In this document: positions 33,016 through 40,680 of the stretch, in pieces
Layout: each line of letters begins with the position of its first letter
Position numbering within the stretch: position 1 is the first letter of the stretch
NCBI GenBank assembly: GCA_035474375.1
Contig: DATINJ010000167.1
Coordinates: 1-64,000, forward strand
Length of the DNA stretch: 64,000 bases
Direction: 5' to 3'
From: JANNPJ01 sp035474375
Lineage (GTDB): Bacteria > Actinomycetota > Actinomycetes > Actinomycetales > Kineosporiaceae
Made by a program: the position numbers and the translations under genes
The notes under the pieces: generated by a model
Seen by the model: only the letters and a program-made list of their open reading frames with translations
Told to the model about the DNA's origin: nothing
Databases searched by the model: none

Positions 33016-34013
33016 CCCGGGTGTCGGTGATGGGCACCGGCTCCTGGGGCACCACCTTCGCGGTGGTGCTGGCCGACGCCGGGGCCAAGGTGACGATGTG
33101 GGGACGCCGTCCCGAGGTGTGCGCGGAGATCGCCGAGCAGCACCGGAATCGGGACTATCTCGGTGAGCTCGAACTGCCGAGCACGATCTCGGCGAGCGCC
33201 GACCCGGCGCTGGCGCTGGACGGCGCCGACGTCGTGGTGCTCGCCGTCCCGTCCCAGAGCCTGCGGGCGAACCTGACGGCCTGGCTGCCGTTTCTGCCCT
33301 CGGGCAGCGTGCTGGTGAGCCTGATGAAGGGGGTCGAAGACGGTACCTCGCTGCGGATGAGTGAGGTGATCGCGGAGGTCACCGGGGCCGGACCGGACCG
33401 GGTGGCGGTGATTTCCGGGCCGAACCTGGCCGGCGAGATTGCCCGCCGGCAGCCGACCGCGACCGTGGTGGCCTGTGCCGTCCAGGAAGTCGGCGAGCAG
33501 TTGGCGGCGGTGTGTTCGGCCGCCTACTTCCGGCCGTACACCAACACCGACCTGATCGGAGTCGAACTGGGCGGCGCGGTGAAGAACGTGATCGGCCTGG
33601 CGGTCGGGATCGCCGAGGGGATGGGCCTGGGGGACAACACCAAGGCCACGATCATCACCCGGGGACTGGCCGAGACCTCGCGGCTCGGAGTGGCGATGGG
33701 GGCCGAGCCGGCGACATTCTCCGGCCTCGCGGGAATGGGTGATCTGGTGGCCACCTGTGCCTCGCCGTTGTCGCGTAACAAGACCTTCGGCGTCCATCTG
33801 GGCCGCGGGATGCTGCTGCCAGAGGTGATCGCAATCACCAATCGGACCGCCGAAGGGGTCAAGTCCTGCGGTCCGATCCTGGAGATGGCCCGCGCTCGCG
33901 GCGTGGATATGCCCATCATTGAAGCGGTTACCCGAATCGTGCACGACGGTCACCCGATCTCCGAGATGGCCGGTCGGTTGCTCTCGCGCGACCTCAAGTC
34001 CGAGCTCGACTGA
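33012..34013 (+). CDS. gpsA: Glycerol-3-phosphate dehydrogenase [NAD(P)+]
   Basis: GpsA reduces dihydroxyacetone phosphate to glycerol-3-phosphate for phospholipids. The 333-aa protein has the dinucleotide site GTGSWGTTFAVVLADAG, VLAVPSQSLR, the catalytic-lysine region VKNVIGLAVGIAEGMGLGDN, and SGPNLAGEIARRQPTA. It is translationally coupled to plsC. A 13-bp hairpin lies 23 bp after the stop. Confidence 0.96.
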   Translation: MTRVSVMGTGSWGTTFAVVLADAGAKVTMWGRRPEVCAEIAEQHRNRDYLGELELPSTISASADPALALDGADVVVLAVPSQSLRANLTAWLPFLPSGSVLVSLMKGVEDGTSLRMSEVIAEVTGAGPDRVAVISGPNLAGEIARRQPTATVVACAVQEVGEQLAAVCSAAYFRPYTNTDLIGVELGGAVKNVIGLAVGIAEGMGLGDNTKATIITRGLAETSRLGVAMGAEPATFSGLAGMGDLVATCASPLSRNKTFGVHLGRGMLLPEVIAITNRTAEGVKSCGPILEMARARGVDMPIIEAVTRIVHDGHPISEMAGRLLSRDLKSELD

Positions 34014-34035
34014 CCGTAGTTCCGGCAAACCCGCA

Positions 34036-34067
34036 GTGATCAGGCAGCTGAATGGCTGCCTGATCAC
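34036..34067. terminator. Hairpin between gpsA and the cutinase-like gene
   Basis: Perfect 13-bp arms GTGATCAGGCAGC (34036-34048) and GCTGCCTGATCAC (34055-34067) with a 6-base loop. The two flanking genes converge, so a bidirectional terminator is likely, although T tracts are missing. Confidence 0.6.
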
Positions 34068-34087
34068 CCCGGGGTGAAGGTCGGAAA

Positions 34088-35029
34088 TCAGCTCAGTGGG
34101 CAGCTGTTCCGGTAGCTGGAGATGGCCAGATCGAACGTCGGCCCCGGGCAGAGGAACTGGTCGTACCGGGTGTCGTTGTCGATGAAGCGCTTCAGCCAGC
34201 TGATGCTGTACTTCGCGATCGTGGTGTTACCACCGAGGACGGGTGCCAGGTGACCGGCTCCGGCCAGCTCCAGGTAGGCCTTCTCCGCGGACGCCGGAAT
34301 GCTGTTGTAGAACGGGATCGAGTGCGAGGCCGGCGAGGCGATGGTGTCGTTCTGAGCGCCGACGATCAGGCTTGGAACCTGCAGGCCGGAGAAATTCTTC
34401 CGGTTGTCCCAGCCGGTCAGCGGGATCGCTGCCTGTAGTGACGGACGGTCGGCGGCCGCTTCCAGGGTGCCACCGCCACCCATCGAGTGGCCCATCACGC
34501 CGAGCCGAGTACGGTCGATCCGGTTCGCCACAGTGGGGTTGGTGACCAGGTAGTCCAGGGCGGCGAGCAACTGGTCGCCACGGCTGTCCGGCTGGTCCGT
34601 GGTGCTGAGGGTGTCGATGTTGAAGACGATGAAACCCTGCGAGGCGAGCCGAGGCCCGAGCCAAGCCAGAGCGGACTTGCTCTCGGTGAATCCGGGAGCG
34701 ATTGCCACGGCGCCGAAGGTCCCGGCCGAGGTGGACGTCGGGTAGTAGATGTCGCCGCCCCCGAAACCCCGGACACTGAACCCGGAGACGTTGGTCTGGG
34801 CGGTGGCGAACGGGCCGCGGGCGGCCTCGATGCTCGCGTTGGTGGGGGCTGGGCCGCGTTCGTACGGGTTGGTGTCCGCCTGAGCGCTGGACGCGCCGGC
34901 GCCGACTGCACCGCTGACCAGGGTGGCTGCGAGGGTCAGCCGGATGGCCAGGTTGGCGAGGCGAGAGCGGGGCGGCTGGTGCTGACCGTGCTGACGGCCG
35001 GATGCGGGCTTGCAATCAACTGGCTGCAC
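34088..35029 (-). CDS. Secreted cutinase/polyester hydrolase (PET-hydrolase type I-like)
   Basis: This 313-aa protein has a signal peptide (about 24-51) and then NPYERGPAPTNASIEAARG, nearly word for word the start of Thermobifida-type cutinases and PET hydrolases. The triad is Ser182 (GHSMGG), Asp228 (GAQNDTI) and His260 (GAGHLAP). Met183 and Trp207 (LTGWDN) are in place. The usual oxyanion Tyr (PGYT) is Phe114 (PGFTES). Position 181 is His, as in cutinases, and the extra disulfide of Ideonella PETase is absent, giving a type I profile. The C-terminal disulfide pair Cys294/Cys310 is kept. The family hydrolyses cutin, small polyesters and lipids; PET activity is not shown here. GTG start with GGGAG 9 bp ahead. 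Confidence 0.93.
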   Translation of the reverse strand: MQPVDCKPASGRQHGQHQPPRSRLANLAIRLTLAATLVSGAVGAGASSAQADTNPYERGPAPTNASIEAARGPFATAQTNVSGFSVRGFGGGDIYYPTSTSAGTFGAVAIAPGFTESKSALAWLGPRLASQGFIVFNIDTLSTTDQPDSRGDQLLAALDYLVTNPTVANRIDRTRLGVMGHSMGGGGTLEAAADRPSLQAAIPLTGWDNRKNFSGLQVPSLIVGAQNDTIASPASHSIPFYNSIPASAEKAYLELAGAGHLAPVLGGNTTIAKYSISWLKRFIDNDTRYDQFLCPGPTFDLAISSYRNSCPLS

Positions 35030-35328
35030 GACGTTGTACTCCCATGTGGGTCGGGATCCGCTTTGACTTCTGGGGTGCTCTCGGCTCGGGGACCTCGGCG
35101 CGGAAAACCCCTGCGGTCTGGAAAACCCCTGTGGTCTGAGCGATCAACGGGGGGGATGCGGTTGCAGCATCCGAAAGGATGGTTATCTTTCGCCCCGGCG
35201 CAATCAATAGCTCGGACCCCGGATCGGGCAGAAGTGGTGATTTCGCCGATGTCCTCACCGATGGCTGGATCGGCGCGCTACCCTCCCGTAGCGTCAGAGT
35301 CGAAGATCAGCCGAGGAGAGGTCGTTCC

Positions 35329-35520
35329 ATGCCCTTGCAGCCGCCCAACCCCGACTTCCTTTCCCAGGCGCCCGGTCCCGAGGGTGATTCGAGGCAGGCG
35401 CCGGTCAAGGCTCCGAGGCGAGGGATCGCCGGGTTCGGCTGGCAGCGTCCGGCCGAGCTCACCGGGGTGGCATTCGTCCTGCTGGCAGCGGTCTTCGGGA
35501 TGGCCGATCTGATCAACTGA
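35329..35520 (+). CDS. Small single-pass membrane protein, 63 aa
   Basis: The ATG at 35329 follows GAGGAGAGG with good spacing. The N-terminal 38 residues are Pro/Gln-rich, and one hydrophobic helix lies near the C-terminus (about 44-61, LTGVAFVLLAAVFGMADLI). It is unrecognised. About 300 bp separate it from the divergent cutinase-like gene, with nothing recognisable in that gap. Its stop overlaps the convergent CGS-like gene by 8 bp. Confidence 0.65.
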   Translation: MPLQPPNPDFLSQAPGPEGDSRQAPVKAPRRGIAGFGWQRPAELTGVAFVLLAAVFGMADLIN

Positions 35521-36688
35521 GCGGCGGCTCGCAGGCCCGCAGGGCGGCGTCCAAGTCCCGCCAGAGGTCGTCGACGTCCTCGATTCCGACCGAGAGTCGC
35601 AGCAGGGACTCCGGGACGGCGGGCGATTCGCTCGGGTATCGACGGCGTCGCTCCAGCGTCGATTCGACCCCGCCGAGACTGCTGGTGTGTACCCAGAGTC
35701 GGGTCGCGGAACACACTCGTTCGGCCGCCTCGGCGCCGCCGACCACCTCGATCGAGATGATCGCGCCAAACCCGGTCATCTGTTCCAGGGCACGCTCGCG
35801 GCCGGGATGGGTCGGCAGCGAGGGGTGCCGAACTCGTTCCACCGCGGGGTGATCGACCAGTCGGCGGGCCAGTTCGAGGGCATTCGCCCCAGCTCGTTCC
35901 ACCCGCAAGGCCAGGGTTCGCATTCCGCGCAGGACCAGCCAGGCCTCCCAGGTGCCCGGAATCGAACCGGTCAGGCTGCGATGGCGGTGCAGTCGCTGGG
36001 CCAGCTGCTCCTCATTGGTCACCGCCACCCCGAGCAGCGCATCCGAATGCCCGCCGAGATACTTGGTCGCGGAATGGATCGAGATGTGCGCTCCGAGTTC
36101 CAGCGGCCGCTGGAGCAACGGTGTCGCGAAGGTGTTGTCCACCACCAGCAGCGCGCCGGCGGCCCGAGCGGCGGCCGCCACCGCGGGCAGGTCCGCGATC
36201 TCGAGCAGCGGATTCGTCGGGCTCTCGATCAGCAGCAGGGCGGCGTCCGTCAGGGATTCGGTCACCGCTTCGGTGTCCGAGACCTGCACCTCGCGCACCT
36301 TCAGCTGGCCGTTGGCCGCCAGTTGACGGGCGAGTTCGGTGGTCCCGGAATAGGCCCCCACCGGGATCACCACGGTCGCGCCCACCGGCACCAGTGACAG
36401 CACCGCCGAAACCGCTGCCATTCCGGCCGAGAAGCTGAGCGCCCGACCGCCTTCGAGGACGCCGACCGCCTCCTCCAGCGCTGTCCAGGTCGGATTCCCC
36501 CAGCGGCCGTAACCGAAGTCGGTCGGCCGTGGCCCGGCGTCCGACGAGACGAAGGTGGAGCTCATCACCACCGGGACGGACATCGGCTGGTTCGGTTCCG
36601 GCCGGGGCCGACCCGAGGTGACCGCGAGAGTCGCGGCGGCCAGGGTCGGTTCGTCGTGGTCTGAGCTGCCGTCGGCCGCAGGCGTCAT
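35513..36688 (-). CDS. Trans-sulfuration PLP enzyme (cystathionine gamma-synthase/lyase family)
   Basis: The 391-aa Cys/Met metabolism enzyme shows TDFGYGRWGNPTWTALEEAV, LSFSAGMAAVSAVLSLVPVG and LLIESPTNPLLEIADL. The cofactor Asp lies in VVDNTFATPLLQRPL, and the PLP lysine in SIHSATKYLGGHSDALLGVA (about residue 205). Members act as cystathionine gamma-synthase, cystathionine gamma-lyase or O-acylhomoserine sulfhydrylase; sequence reading cannot choose. The start ATG at 36688 has TAGACT 7 bp ahead (leaderless pattern), diverging from ddl. The frame is open upstream to 37312 but that part is antisense to ddl. Confidence 0.9.
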   Translation of the reverse strand: MTPAADGSSDHDEPTLAAATLAVTSGRPRPEPNQPMSVPVVMSSTFVSSDAGPRPTDFGYGRWGNPTWTALEEAVGVLEGGRALSFSAGMAAVSAVLSLVPVGATVVIPVGAYSGTTELARQLAANGQLKVREVQVSDTEAVTESLTDAALLLIESPTNPLLEIADLPAVAAAARAAGALLVVDNTFATPLLQRPLELGAHISIHSATKYLGGHSDALLGVAVTNEEQLAQRLHRHRSLTGSIPGTWEAWLVLRGMRTLALRVERAGANALELARRLVDHPAVERVRHPSLPTHPGRERALEQMTGFGAIISIEVVGGAEAAERVCSATRLWVHTSSLGGVESTLERRRRYPSESPAVPESLLRLSVGIEDVDDLWRDLDAALRACEPPLS

Positions 36689-36745
36689 GGGCGGCAGTCT
36701 AGATGTCCTGCCTCGGAGGTGACTTTGGGCGTAGCCTCGCCCGCC
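36689..36745. promoter_or_regulatory. Divergent leaderless promoters for CGS-like gene and ddl
   Basis: On the minus strand TAGACT (36696-36701) is 7 bp from the CGS-like ATG. On the plus strand TAGCCT (36732-36737) is 8 bp from the ddl ATG. Neither gene has a ribosome binding site. No clear -35 boxes are seen. Confidence 0.55.
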
Positions 36746-37903
36746 ATGGAGACGACTCGAACCATCGTGCCGGTCCACGCTGCCCAGGACCCGGCCCGCC
36801 GCCCCCGAGTGGCGGTGCTTTTCGGCGGCCGCTCCAGTGAGCATGCGGTCAGTTGCATCACCGCGGCCGGGGTCCTGCGAGCCATCGACCGCAGCGTCTA
36901 CGACGTGATCCCGGTCGGGGTGACCCGGGCCGGCCGGTGGGTGCTGGCCGCGGATGACCCGTCCCGCTGGGAACTCACCGACGGCACCCTGCCCGAGGTC
37001 AAGGACGGCGCCGGTCCGGGCGTACTGGCACCGGTCGCGGCCGGCGACAGCCGGTTGCAGATCCTCGAACCCGGCCAGGTGCCGCGGGAACTGGCCGAGG
37101 TGGACGTCGTCCTGCCGCTGCTGCACGGGCCTTTCGGGGAGGACGGCACGTTGCAGGGGTTGCTGGAGTTGACTGATGTCCGGTACGTCGGGTCCGGGGT
37201 GCTGGCTTCGGCCGCCAGCATGGACAAACACGTCATGAAAATCATGCTGGCCGGTGCCGGGCTGCCGGTCGGCGAGCACGTGGTGGTCCGGCCGCAGGAA
37301 TGGCAACGGCATCCGGATCGGGTCCGGGACGACATCGAGGAGCTCGGCTGGCCGGTCTTCGTGAAGCCGGCCCGGGCCGGATCAAGCATGGGCGTGAGCA
37401 AGGTTCACGGCCCGGACGAGCTGGACGCCGCGATCGCCGCCGCCCTGCAGCACGATCGCAAACTGATGGTCGAGGCGATGATCGAGGGCCGGGAGATCGA
37501 GTGCGGGGTTCTCGAGTCGCCCGACGGCGGCCCGCCACTGACCAGCTTGCCCGGTGAGATCGAAGTGTTGCCGGGTCGCGAATTCTTCGATTTCGAGGCC
37601 AAGTACCTGGACGGCGATGCCGCTCGACTGAGCTGTCCAGCCGACCTGCCGGCCGAGGTTGCCCAGCGGATCCGCGATCTTTCGGTGCGCACGTTCGAGG
37701 CGATGGGGTGCGAGGGCCTGGCCCGGGTGGACTTCTTTGTCCGCCCGGACGGCGAGGTGATCGTGAACGAGATCAACACGATGCCTGGCTTCACCCCGAT
37801 GTCGATGTACCCCCTGATGTGGGAGGCCACCGGCCTGGGCTACCCGGAACTGATTGACCGGTTGCTGCGGTTGGCGCTGAACCGGCCTACCGGGCTGCGC
37901 TGA
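36746..37903 (+). CDS. ddl: D-alanine--D-alanine ligase
   Basis: Ddl joins two D-Ala for peptidoglycan precursors using ATP. Taking the ATG at 36746 gives 385 aa. ATP-grasp marks: VAVLFGGRSSEHAVSCITA, LLHGPFGEDGTLQGLLEL, VKPARAGSSMGVSKV, EAMIEGREIECGVLE, LARVDFFVRPDGEVIVNEIN and MPGFTPMSMYPLMWEATG. The SMYP site near the end is typical of D-Ala-D-Ala (not D-Lac) ligases. An in-frame longer start at 36719 is unlikely because the -10 box falls inside. Confidence 0.95.
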   Translation: METTRTIVPVHAAQDPARRPRVAVLFGGRSSEHAVSCITAAGVLRAIDRSVYDVIPVGVTRAGRWVLAADDPSRWELTDGTLPEVKDGAGPGVLAPVAAGDSRLQILEPGQVPRELAEVDVVLPLLHGPFGEDGTLQGLLELTDVRYVGSGVLASAASMDKHVMKIMLAGAGLPVGEHVVVRPQEWQRHPDRVRDDIEELGWPVFVKPARAGSSMGVSKVHGPDELDAAIAAALQHDRKLMVEAMIEGREIECGVLESPDGGPPLTSLPGEIEVLPGREFFDFEAKYLDGDAARLSCPADLPAEVAQRIRDLSVRTFEAMGCEGLARVDFFVRPDGEVIVNEINTMPGFTPMSMYPLMWEATGLGYPELIDRLLRLALNRPTGLR

Positions 37904-37951
37904 GCCGTTCCAGGATCGCTGGCAGGCTCTGCATCACTGGCAGGCTCGCGA

Positions 37952-38425
37952 TCACCGGCAGGTGATGGCCTTGGTCTCCGGGAGTGGCTTGACGGCCGGT
38001 TCCAGGTCGACCAAGGCACCGGGAGCAGTGGTCCGGTTGACCGCCGTCGGGATCGTCACCTCGACCGCTGGGTCCCGGTCGTGGGTGACGAACCGGAACG
38101 CGGCCTTGGTCTCGGTGAAGACCCATTCCTGCCCGTTGATCAGGAGGCAGGTACCGCTCGGCCCGGGAGCCGGGACTCCGCATCGCAACACGATCGCCGG
38201 ATCGCCCCAGGCCGCTGCCCCGGCGACGTCCAGCGGCGTCCGCTGCCGGTCCAGCACCTGCTTCGGCAGCCGCGTGAGCAATGCCGTGCAGAGCGCCGAT
38301 CCGGCGTCCGGCCCTGGTTCCGGGAGGGTGGCGCCGGAGCTGCAGCCGACGAGCGTCAGGAGCAACGTCGGAATCAGCACCGGGCCGACCAGCGCAGGTC
38401 GGACGACCGTGAACAGGCGGCTCAC
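37952..38425 (-). CDS. DUF3515 lipoprotein
   Basis: Starting at GTG 38425, which overlaps the stop of the Lrp-like gene (GTGA), gives 157 residues. The signal sequence ends in a lipobox LTLVGCSS, so it is likely lipid-anchored. The mature part (TALLTRLPKQVLDRQRTPL, WGDPAIVLRCG, WVFTETKAAFRFVTHDRDPAV) matches the DUF3515 family that neighbours ddl and thiL in mycobacteria. The function is unknown. A longer start (TTG 38443) is possible but less likely. Confidence 0.85.
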   Translation of the reverse strand: MSRLFTVVRPALVGPVLIPTLLLTLVGCSSGATLPEPGPDAGSALCTALLTRLPKQVLDRQRTPLDVAGAAAWGDPAIVLRCGVPAPGPSGTCLLINGQEWVFTETKAAFRFVTHDRDPAVEVTIPTAVNRTTAPGALVDLEPAVKPLPETKAITCR

Positions 38426-38658
38426 ACGTGTACAACGGTGCAAGTCAGCGTGCGAGTGATGCCTTTCACATCCTGGATTTTAGCGATCACGATCTGACCG
38501 AGGGCATCCAGCGTCGGCGCCTCGATCCGGGCGATCACGTCGTACGGACCGGTGACGTCCTCGGCCATCGTGACGCCACTGATCTGCGCGATCTCGGTGG
38601 CGATCGTCGAGGCCTTGCCGACCTCGGTCTGGATCAAAATGTAAGCCTGCACCACCAC
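38422..38658 (-). CDS. Stand-alone Lrp/AsnC ligand-binding (RAM) domain protein
   Basis: The 78-aa protein MVVQAYILIQTEVGKASTIA... is the effector domain of Lrp/AsnC regulators without the DNA-binding HTH; GPYDVIARIEAPTLDALGQI is typical. Such proteins bind amino acids and may modulate full-length Lrp partners. It is translationally coupled to the DUF3515 gene downstream and diverges from thiL. Confidence 0.9.
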   Translation of the reverse strand: MVVQAYILIQTEVGKASTIATEIAQISGVTMAEDVTGPYDVIARIEAPTLDALGQIVIAKIQDVKGITRTLTCTVVHV

Positions 38659-38835
38659 TAGTTTCTCCTGTCCGGACTGCCTGAGGGACTTGGCGCCACG
38701 GTGCGGACCGCCTCAGACATCGAGCGGTCACGCTACCGTGTCGATCGGTAATCGCAGCGCTGGGTGCTGTGTTCTTGCGCACGGTGACCAAATCGGGCAC
38801 TCCCAGTGTCTGTCGACGTCAGGACGGAGACAGCG

Positions 38836-39912
38836 GTGTCCGACGCGCAACTGAGAGTACACACGGTGAGTCAGATCGGTGAAGATCCGCTCGTCGCAGA
38901 CGTGATCAGCCGGTATCCCGGTGCGGACTGGCTGAGCGTCGGTCCCGGCGATGACGCAGCGGTACTCGACCTCGGTGCGCGGTTTCCGGGGCCGCTGGTG
39001 GTCTGCACGGACACGCTGGTCGAAGGCCAAGATTTCCGCCGAGACTGGTCCACCGGCTGGGATGTCGGCGTGAAGGTCGCGGCGCAGAACTTCGCCGACG
39101 TCGCGGCGATGGGAGCCGTTGGGCACACCTTGCTGGTCAGTCTGACCACCCCGGCGGACCTTCCGGCCGCGTGGGCTCGGGAACTCGCCGACGGGCTGGC
39201 CGCTGAATGTGCCCGGGTGGGGGCGGTGGTGGCCGGAGGCGACCTCTCGGCCGGTTCCGAAGTATCGATCACCGGAACCGCGCTGGGGACTCTGAGCGCG
39301 CCGCAGGCCGTCCTGCGCTCCGGGGCCCGGCCGGGCGACAGCATCGCAATCGCTGGGGTCAGCGGCCGGTCCGCGGCCGGCTGGGCGTTGCTGCGAGGCG
39401 GTCATGGAGTCCTGCAGGGCGCCGCGTTGCCGGCCGCGCTGGCTCGACTGGTCGACGACCACCGCCGGCCTCGGCCGCCGTACCGGGCCGGACCGGAGGC
39501 GGCGCTGGCCGGCGCCAGCGCAATGATCGACACCAGTGACGGGCTGGTCCGGGACGCCGCCCGGGTGGCTCGGGCGTCCGGCGTCGTCCTTGATCTCGAC
39601 CCGGCGGCCCTGCTGCCGGACGCCGACCTGCTGGCAGCTGCGGCGTTCTTGAGCGAAACCCCGCGCCTGCGCGAATCCCGCGACGGCGTGCCGGATCCGC
39701 TCGACTGGGTTTTGTCCGGCGGTGAGGACCACGCCCTGCTGGCGTGCTTCCCGCCGGCCGTCGCGCTACCGGCGTCCTTTCGCCGGATCGGGATCGTCCG
39801 GGAGTGGATCGGGGGTCACGGGGTCGATCCCGGCGCTGGGGGTGGCTCGGCCGGCGTCTGGCTTGCCGGTGAACCGATCAGCGGTCCCGGCGGCTGGCAA
39901 CACTTCGCCTGA
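38836..39912 (+). CDS. thiL: Thiamine-monophosphate kinase
   Basis: ThiL phosphorylates TMP to thiamine diphosphate with ATP. The 358-aa protein shows SVGPGDDAAVLDLG (Mg/ATP Asp residues), VCTDTLVEGQDFR, AQNFADVAAMGA, VVAGGDLSAGSEVSIT, MIDTSDGLVRDAARVA and SGGEDHALLACFP. I choose GTG 38836 since GGAG lies 6 bp ahead; GTG 38806 would add 10 residues. In mycobacteria ung lies between thiL and rpmB; here that gap holds palindromic repeats instead. Confidence 0.95.
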   Translation: MSDAQLRVHTVSQIGEDPLVADVISRYPGADWLSVGPGDDAAVLDLGARFPGPLVVCTDTLVEGQDFRRDWSTGWDVGVKVAAQNFADVAAMGAVGHTLLVSLTTPADLPAAWARELADGLAAECARVGAVVAGGDLSAGSEVSITGTALGTLSAPQAVLRSGARPGDSIAIAGVSGRSAAGWALLRGGHGVLQGAALPAALARLVDDHRRPRPPYRAGPEAALAGASAMIDTSDGLVRDAARVARASGVVLDLDPAALLPDADLLAAAAFLSETPRLRESRDGVPDPLDWVLSGGEDHALLACFPPAVALPASFRRIGIVREWIGGHGVDPGAGGGSAGVWLAGEPISGPGGWQHFA

Positions 39913-39970
39913 GTGATCGCCAGTCGTGCCTACCGACGTGGCCTTAATCGGCACACAACGGGCACAGTTG

Positions 39971-40068
39971 GCGATCATGCACGGTTGCCCGGCTCATTTC
40001 TGCGGTGATCATGCACGCTTGCCCCGCGGCGATGTTCGGAGGCGGGCAAGCGTGCATGATCACCGCAG
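39971..40068. repeat. REP-like palindromic repeat element (GTGATCATGCACG family)
   Basis: One single copy of the core (GCGATCATGCACGGTTGCCC, 39971-39990) is followed by a perfect 25-bp inverted repeat (40000-40024/40044-40068, 19-base loop) with the same core at each end. A related element lies at 63336-63392 and looser copies at 50964 and 51213. It lies in the thiL-rpmB gap between convergent genes, the usual niche of REP elements. Confidence 0.8.
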
Positions 40069-40101
40069 TCAATGGCTCTCGGGGAACTGTCTGGCGGGCA
40101 C

Positions 40102-40142
40102 AAAACTAAGGACGCCGCTCGGTGGGGCTGAGCGGCGTCCTT
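40102..40142 (-). terminator. Terminator of rpmB
   Basis: Perfect 13-bp arms AAGGACGCCGCTC and GAGCGGCGTCCTT (40108-40120/40130-40142), followed on the minus strand by AGTTTTG. It lies 20 bp after the rpmB stop. Confidence 0.85.
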
Positions 40143-40162
40143 GGGAGTGCTGGGAGCTGGGG

Positions 40163-40348
40163 TCAGCGAGCGACCTTGCCCGCCTTCAGGCAGGAGGTGC
40201 AGACGTTGATCCGCTGCGGGGTTCCACCGATAACGGTGCGCACCCGCTGGATGTTCGGGTTCCAACGACGCTTGGTGCGTCGGTGCGAGTGCGAGATGCT
40301 GTGACCGAACCCCGGCCCCTTCTTGCAGACCTCACAGTTGGCAGCCAC
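40163..40348 (-). CDS. rpmB: 50S ribosomal protein L28 (zinc-ribbon form)
   Basis: The 61-aa protein MAANCEVCKKGPGFGHSISH... starts at GTG 40348 with AGGAG 7 bp ahead. It has both CxxC pairs (CEVC and CTSC), so it is the zinc-binding form. HRRTKRRWNPNIQRV is the conserved rRNA-binding stretch. It ends at a strong terminator. The longer open frame upstream is not coding. Confidence 0.96.
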   Translation of the reverse strand: MAANCEVCKKGPGFGHSISHSHRRTKRRWNPNIQRVRTVIGGTPQRINVCTSCLKAGKVAR

Positions 40349-40680
40349 GGTTAATCTCCTGAGGTATTCGTACTGACGCAAGAATGGGTGCCAAGGGGCA
40401 CTCCACGACTGAGTCAGCCTAGCCGACAGGGTGGCGGCAGCCCAAACCGAGGCCCAAACCGGACTGGATGCCGGGCTGGTGCCGGACCGGTATCGGGTCG
40501 GATGCCGGACCACTACAGGGTGGAACGGGTGGTTTCGCAGTGTCGTGGCGCGACTCGGAAGCAGACGCGCGGTGTCGACAGATAGCCGGTTGTGACGACC
40601 TGCGGATACTGTCGCGCCTGAGCCCATTGGCCCGGAGGAGGATCCGGCCGTAATCGCGGCGAGATCCTGGAGGCGGTGAC
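40349..40680. other. Intergenic region between rpmB and the DAK-type kinase gene
   Basis: These 332 bp hold no gene I can support. On the minus strand TAGGCT (40416-40421) about 68 bp ahead of rpmB is a likely -10, which would give a leader of about 60 bases containing a small GTGCC-AAGG-GGCAC hairpin (40399-40412). Short direct repeats (GGATGCCGG, CCCAAACCG) occur around 40438-40510. The kinase promoter is not obvious. Confidence 0.5.

Noticed and set aside
38659..38835. TPP riboswitch upstream of thiL
   Set aside because: The conserved CTGAGA and ACCTGA blocks of the THI element are absent.
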